From the NCBI RefSeq assembly GCF_041080625.1, contig NZ_CP163518.1, positions 2,480,001-2,544,000 of the forward strand: DNA of 64,000 nucleotides. The letters run 5' to 3'. This document shows positions 60,062 to 64,000 of this stretch, one piece after another; the stretch's first letter is position 1, and each line of letters begins with the position of its first letter. The DNA is from Streptomyces sp. CG1 (GTDB taxonomy: Bacteria; Actinomycetota; Actinomycetes; Streptomycetales; Streptomycetaceae). The notes beneath the pieces are model-generated. The model saw only the letters and a program-made list of their open reading frames with translations, was not told the DNA's origin and ran no database searches. Made by a program: the position numbers and the translations under genes.

Positions 60062-61426
60062 TCACAGGCGTTCGAAGGAGCGGCGCAGCTCCCAGTCGGT
60101 GACCGCGGCGTCGAAGGCCTCCAGCTCGACGCGCGCCATGTTGCGGTAGTGCGCGACGACCTCGTCGCCGAAGGCCGCCTTGGCGATGGGGCTGTTCTCC
60201 CACAGCTCGGCTGCCTCGCGCAGGGTGGTCGGGACGTGTGCGAGGCCGGCGGTGTAGGCGTTGCCGGGGCAGGGCTCGGGCAGTTCGAGTTTCTGCTCGA
60301 TGCCGTACAGGCCGGCCGCGACGAGCCCGGCGACGGCGAGGTGGGGGTTGACGTCACCGCCGGGGAGGCGGTTCTCGAAGCGCAGGGAGCGGCCGTGGCC
60401 GACCACGCGCAGGGCGCAGGTGCGGTTGTCCTGGCCCCAGGCGACGGCGGTGGGGGCGAAGGACCCCGGCTGGAACCGCTTGTAGGAGTTGATGTTCGGG
60501 GCGTAGAGGAGGGAGAAGTCGCGCAGGGCGGCGAGCTGACCGGCGAGGAAGTGCCGCATGACGTCGGACATGCCGCCGGGGCCGTCTCCGGCCATGGCGT
60601 TGTTGCCGTCGGCGTCGGCGAGGGAGAGGTGGATGTGACAGGAGTTGCCCTCGCGCTCGTTGTACTTGGCCATGAAGGTGATCGAGACGCCCTCCTGGGC
60701 GGCGATCTCCTTGGCGCCGGTCTTGTACAGCGCGTGCTGGTCGCAGGTGACGAGGGCCTCGTCGTAGCGGAAGACGATCTCGTGCTGGCCGGGGTTGCAC
60801 TCGCCCTTGGCGGACTCGACGGTGAGGCCGGCGCCGGCCATGTCGTTGCGCAGCCGGCGCAGCAGGGGCTCGATGCGGCCGGTGCCGAGGATGGAGTAGT
60901 CGATGTTGTACTGGTTGGCCGGGGTGAGGCCGCGGTAGCCCGCGTCCCAGGCCGCCTCGTAGCTGTCCTTGAAGACGATGAACTCCAGCTCGGTGCCGAC
61001 CTGGGCGGTGTAGCCGAGGGCCGCGAGCCGCTCCAGCTGGCGGCGCAGGATCTGGCGGGGCGCGGCGACGACCGGGGAGCCGTCGTTCCAGGCGAGGTCC
61101 GCGACGAGCAGGGCGGTGCCGGGGTGCCAGGGGATACGGCGCAGGGTCGACAGGTCGGGACGCATGGCGAAGTCGCCGTAGCCGCGGTCCCAGGAGGACA
61201 TCGCGTAGCCGTCGACGGTGTTCATCTCGGTGTCGACGGCCAGGAGGTAGTTGCAGCCCTCGGTGCCGTGGTGCAGTACCTCGTCGAGGAAGAAGCGGGC
61301 GGCGAACCGCTTGCCCTGGAGGCGCCCTTGCATATCGGGGAAGGCCAGGACGACAGTGTCGATCTCACCGCTCGCGACGAGGGCATGCAGTTCCTCGACG
61401 CCGAGCGGGGGTGTGCGGTCTGCCAC
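60062..61426 (-). CDS. glnA4: Glutamine-synthetase-like gamma-glutamylamide synthetase (GlnA4-like)
   Basis: ATP-dependent ligation of glutamate to an amine. The 454-residue protein keeps the GS core: ELEFIVFKDSYE (about 137-148), GECNPGQHEI (about 206-215), CHIHLSL (about 265-271), NSYKRFQPGSFAP (about 315-327) and RFENRLPGGDVNPHLA (marked by ENRLPGGDVNPH). The Tyr adenylylation loop of GlnA is absent. The gene order with aldehyde dehydrogenase, FadR regulator and gamma-glutamyl hydrolase matches the S. coelicolor glnA4 locus (SCO1613), where it is reported as gamma-glutamylethanolamide synthetase. The GTG has GGAGG 7 nt upstream. Confidence 0.92.
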   Translation of the reverse strand: MADRTPPLGVEELHALVASGEIDTVVLAFPDMQGRLQGKRFAARFFLDEVLHHGTEGCNYLLAVDTEMNTVDGYAMSSWDRGYGDFAMRPDLSTLRRIPWHPGTALLVADLAWNDGSPVVAAPRQILRRQLERLAALGYTAQVGTELEFIVFKDSYEAAWDAGYRGLTPANQYNIDYSILGTGRIEPLLRRLRNDMAGAGLTVESAKGECNPGQHEIVFRYDEALVTCDQHALYKTGAKEIAAQEGVSITFMAKYNEREGNSCHIHLSLADADGNNAMAGDGPGGMSDVMRHFLAGQLAALRDFSLLYAPNINSYKRFQPGSFAPTAVAWGQDNRTCALRVVGHGRSLRFENRLPGGDVNPHLAVAGLVAAGLYGIEQKLELPEPCPGNAYTAGLAHVPTTLREAAELWENSPIAKAAFGDEVVAHYRNMARVELEAFDAAVTDWELRRSFERL

Positions 61427-61521
61427 GGGAGAGCCTCCTTCGGCGCCTTCGCGCTTTTTCGGCCGGGCCGGGAGCCATAAGGTATTGCTCAGAACCATTG
61501 CTTGGGAAGGGGGTACGGCGG

Positions 61522-62274
61522 ATGTCGCGGGAGACGGAGTGGCACGGGGCGCATGCGCCGGGAGTCGGCGACGGGCTCGCACCGGTGCTGCGTCCGGTGC
61601 GGGCGGGCAACGGCTTCGAGGAGGCGCTGGAGCAGATCCTCCAGGTGGTGCGGCTCGGCCTGGTGCCGGGCGGTGAGCGGCTGCCGGCCGAGCGGGAGCT
61701 GGCGGAGCGGCTCGGGATCAGCCGGGTGACGCTGCGCGAGGTGCTGAAGGTGCTCCAGGACCAGGGACTGGTGGAGGCGCGGCGCGGGCGCTATGGCGGA
61801 ACGTTCGTCCTGCCGCGCACGGACGCCGGTGGCGAGGACGAGCTGCGGCGGCGGATCGCGTCGGTCGACATCGAGGACGTACTGCGTTTCCGCGAGGTGC
61901 TGGAGGTCGGCGCGGCCGGCCTGTGTGCGGCGCACGGGCTGACCGCCGGGCAGGCGGAGCGGCTGCGCGAGGCGCTGGCCCGCACGCACGACGCCCCGCT
62001 CGCCGACTACCGCCGCCTGGACACCCTGCTGCACCTGACCCTGGCCGAGCTGTGCGGCTCCCCCTCCCTGACCGCGCAGTACGCGGCGGTCCGGGCCACG
62101 GTGAACGACCTGCTCGACTGCATCCCGCTGCTGGTGCGCAACCTGGAGCACTCGCAGCGCCAGCACAGCGCACTGGTGGAGGCGGTGCTGGACGGGGACG
62201 CGGACGGCGCACGGGAGATGATGCGCGAGCACTGCGCGGGCACGGCGGCGCTGCTGCGGGGCTTCCTGGCGTGA
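61522..62274 (+). CDS. FadR-subfamily GntR regulator, 250 aa
   Basis: Transcription factor with an N-terminal winged helix (GERLPAERELAERLGISRVT, about 54-73) and a C-terminal FCD ligand-binding domain ([19 protein letters not shown] onward, about 115 to 245, with the metal-type His residues in LDTLLHLTLAEL and REHCAGTAAL). It is divergent from glnA4 and just upstream of the hydrolase gene, so it probably controls both in response to an amine or gamma-glutamyl compound. GAAGGGGG lies 8 nt before the ATG. The 95-bp divergent gap has an AT-rich patch near 61475-61500 but no clear operator. Confidence 0.9.
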   Translation: MSRETEWHGAHAPGVGDGLAPVLRPVRAGNGFEEALEQILQVVRLGLVPGGERLPAERELAERLGISRVTLREVLKVLQDQGLVEARRGRYGGTFVLPRTDAGGEDELRRRIASVDIEDVLRFREVLEVGAAGLCAAHGLTAGQAERLREALARTHDAPLADYRRLDTLLHLTLAELCGSPSLTAQYAAVRATVNDLLDCIPLLVRNLEHSQRQHSALVEAVLDGDADGAREMMREHCAGTAALLRGFLA

Positions 62275-62284
62275 GCGTGTTCTG

Positions 62285-62308
62285 CAAAGGTGTGAATGTG
62301 AACCTTTG
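62285..62308 (+). promoter_or_regulatory. Inverted repeat between fadR-type gene and hydrolase
   Basis: CAAAGGT-N10-ACCTTTG, perfect 7-bp arms, just 18 bp before the hydrolase ATG. It could be an operator or a translation-control hairpin. Confidence 0.4.
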
Positions 62309-62326
62309 ACTGCCGGGGAGGGCAGC

Positions 62327-63013
62327 ATGACGGTACGGCCACTGATCGGTGTGAGCACATATCTGGAGTCCGGCGCCCGCTGGGGCGTGTGGGAGCTGGA
62401 CGCGGCCCTGCTGCCGGCCGGCTATCCACGGCTGGTGCAGCGGGCCGGCGGGCTGGCCTGCATGCTACCGCCGGACGTGCCCGAACGCGCGGCGGAGACG
62501 GTGGCCCGGCTGGACGGGCTGGTCATCGCGGGCGGCCCGGACGTGGACCCGGCCCGCTACGGCGCCGAACGCTCCCCGCGTACCGGGCCGCCCGCGCGGG
62601 AGCGGGACGCGTGGGAGCTGGCACTGATCGACGCGGCGCTGGCGGCGCGGGTACCGCTGCTCGGGATCTGCCGGGGCATGCAACTGCTGAACGTCGCTCT
62701 CGGCGGCGCACTCGTCCAGCATCTCGACGGGCATGCGGAGGTGATCGGGGCCTTCGGCAGCCATCCGGTCAAGCCGGTACCGGGGACGCTGTACGCCGGG
62801 CTCGTGCCCGAGGAGACGGCCGTCCCGACCTACCACCACCAGGCGGTCGAGCGGCTCGGCCGGGGGCTGATCGCCTCGGCGTACGCGGCGGACGGCACGG
62901 TGGAGGCGCTGGAGCTGCCGCCGGCCGAGGGCTGGGTCCTCGGAGTCCAGTGGCATCCGGAGATGGGTGAGGATCTGCGGGTGATGCGGGGGTTGGTCGC
63001 GGCGGCGGGCTGA
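62327..63013 (+). CDS. Gamma-glutamyl-amine hydrolase (class I glutamine amidotransferase family, C26)
   Basis: Releases glutamate from gamma-glutamyl compounds, closing the gamma-glutamylation pathway. The 228-residue protein has the nucleophile Cys in LLGICRGMQLLNVALGG (about residue 115), and the His-Glu of VQWHPEMG (about 214-221). YHHQAVERLG (about 171-180) is typical of the PuuD/YvdE family. The ATG at 62327 has GGAGG 5 nt upstream. It follows the FadR-type gene by 52 bp. Confidence 0.93.
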   Translation: MTVRPLIGVSTYLESGARWGVWELDAALLPAGYPRLVQRAGGLACMLPPDVPERAAETVARLDGLVIAGGPDVDPARYGAERSPRTGPPARERDAWELALIDAALAARVPLLGICRGMQLLNVALGGALVQHLDGHAEVIGAFGSHPVKPVPGTLYAGLVPEETAVPTYHHQAVERLGRGLIASAYAADGTVEALELPPAEGWVLGVQWHPEMGEDLRVMRGLVAAAG

Positions 63014-63017
63014 GCGG

Positions 63018-63997
63018 TCAACGCCACAGTCGCTTTCTGAGCCAGTGCAGGGCCGCGTCGCCCTGGGCGCGCTGGAAGGGGCGCAGGGTGGGCAGGCCCG
63101 GGGGTGCCGGGTTGAGAGAGTTGCACAAGAAGTAACCCGTCAGGGCGGCCAGCGCGGCGGTCACGGCGTCCGGGTCGGCGTCCCGGCCCAGCGGGTGTGC
63201 GGTGAACAGCTCCTCGGGATCGGGCCCGCCCTGCGCCCGTACGCACGGCAGCATGACGAGCAGGTCGAACCAGGGCGCGGCACGCCGGGCGTGCGGCCAG
63301 TCCACGAAGACGACGCCCGCGTCGGCCGTGAGCAGCACGTTGTCCGCGCGCAGGTCGCAGTGGGCCAGGGTGTCCCCCGAGGCGCCCTCGGCCCACCGGG
63401 CCTCCAGCGCGGCGAGGCCGGGCAGATGGCCGGCGGCCCAGGCATCGAGCCGCCCCCGCACGTCACCGGCCTCGCCGTCGAGCAGCCCGCGCCAGCCGCT
63501 GAAGGCGTCCGCCAGATCCTCGGCGACGGGCGGGACGTCCAGCGGGCACGGCGTGCCGGTGCGGCCGAGCACGGTCACGGCGTCGAGCACCCGGCCCAGC
63601 TCGTCCGGCCGCCAGGGCACATGCGGCTGACGCCCGGCCACCTCCTCGAAGACCAGCGCCACCCAGGTGCCGTCGTCGTACGTCCCGAGCAGGCGGGGTG
63701 CGGGTACGGCGGGCGGGGTGCGGGTACGGCGGGCGGGAGCGCGGCGGCGTTCCGTGCCTCGCGGCGGTGCAGGCCGGGACTGTGCGGATTGGCCTCGGCG
63801 CTCACCGCCTTGACGAAGCCGGTGCCGCCCGCGGCGGTGCGGACGCGGGCGGCGACGCCGGGTGAGAAGCCGCCGTTCTGTGTCACGGCCCGTACGACCG
63901 GGGCGCCGAGTGTCTCGCCCACGGCGTGCCGGACGGCGGGGGGGAGGTCTTCCCAGGGGGTGCGGGCGCCTGCGGCGGGCGGGGCGGTGACGGTCAT
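63018..63997 (-). pseudogene. Aminoglycoside-phosphotransferase-fold gene broken by a 20-bp tandem duplication
   Basis: Two overlapping frames give one protein. The N-terminal part (MTVTAPPAAGARTPWEDLPP to AAALPPAVPAPR, from 63997) and the C-terminal part (VALVFEEVAGRQPHVPW to the end at 63018) join as PRLLGTYDDGTWVALVFEEV if one of two adjacent 20-bp copies (63692-63731) is removed. The C-terminal part has the kinase catalytic loop AHCDLRADNVLL and metal loop VFVDWPHARR, as in choline/aminoglycoside kinases. The intact form would be about 320 residues. As read, translation from the ATG stops after 140 residues. It is convergent with the hydrolase gene. Confidence 0.85.
63692..63731. repeat. 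Exact 20-bp tandem duplication
   Basis: GGCGGGGTGCGGGTACGGCG occurs twice head to tail. Twenty is not a multiple of three, so it frameshifts the phosphotransferase-fold gene. Confidence 0.9.
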
Positions 63998-64000
63998 GCG

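Overview
The window is high-GC actinobacterial DNA. GTG and TTG starts are common, ATGA and GTGA stop/start overlaps recur, several leaderless-looking starts occur, and third codon positions are almost always G or C. Gene content and order (metNI, glpQ-type phosphodiesterase, argH, argR-D-B-J-C, pheST, rplT-rpmI-infC, a glnA4-type glutamine synthetase locus) match a Streptomyces core chromosome, close in order to S. coelicolor SCO1557-SCO1615 as I remember it. No tRNA, rRNA, IS element, prophage or CRISPR array was seen.

Layout. 1-2.0 kb: methionine ABC importer genes behind a Cys/Met-rich leader peptide. 2.1-9.7 kb: small membrane proteins, an acetyltransferase, a sigma factor, a Tat-exported phosphodiesterase with a PHO-box-like site, an acyltransferase, a TetR/MFS efflux pair with a palindromic operator, and an aldo/keto reductase. 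9.8-12.5 kb: argG-argH behind twin ARG boxes. 12.6-26.8 kb: a block of other genes between argG and argR. It holds a secreted protein made of two identical domains, an L,D-transpeptidase-like protein, a two-component system divergent from a flavin-based redox operon (two ferric-reductase-like flavocytochromes, two FMN-binding proteins, ApbE), then a three-gene cassette (56-aa His-rich peptide, ABC exporter, Ser/Thr kinase-like protein), and a SigK/RskA-type sigma/anti-sigma pair. 26.8-31.7 kb: argC-J-B-D-R behind a second pair of ARG boxes.

31.7-43.7 kb: GtrA-like protein, a decayed arabinofuranosidase pseudogene, a degenerate phosphatase-fold protein, a MocR regulator divergent from an EamA transporter with overlapping start codons, a GHL10 hydrolase, 3-hydroxybutyryl-CoA dehydrogenase, Nudix hydrolase, TPR regulator and PP2C phosphatase. 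43.7-51.6 kb: translation genes (pheS-pheT, a PAS histidine kinase, an rRNA methyltransferase, infC-rpmI-rplT). infC probably starts at AUC and sits behind a leader terminator. 51.6-57.9 kb: DUF1844, SseB, a beta-lactamase-fold protein, an orphan mycosin with a proline-rich membrane partner, and a PLP alanine-racemase-fold enzyme. 57.9-64 kb: a gamma-glutamylation amine catabolic locus (SDR, aldehyde dehydrogenase, GlnA4-like synthetase, FadR regulator, gamma-glutamyl hydrolase) and an aminoglycoside-phosphotransferase-fold gene broken by an exact 20-bp tandem duplication.

The items most worth following up are the His-rich peptide/ABC/kinase cassette (22.36-25.30 kb), the duplicated flavinylation operon, the Cys/Met leader before metN, the infC leader, and the set of small tandem duplications, two of which break genes.
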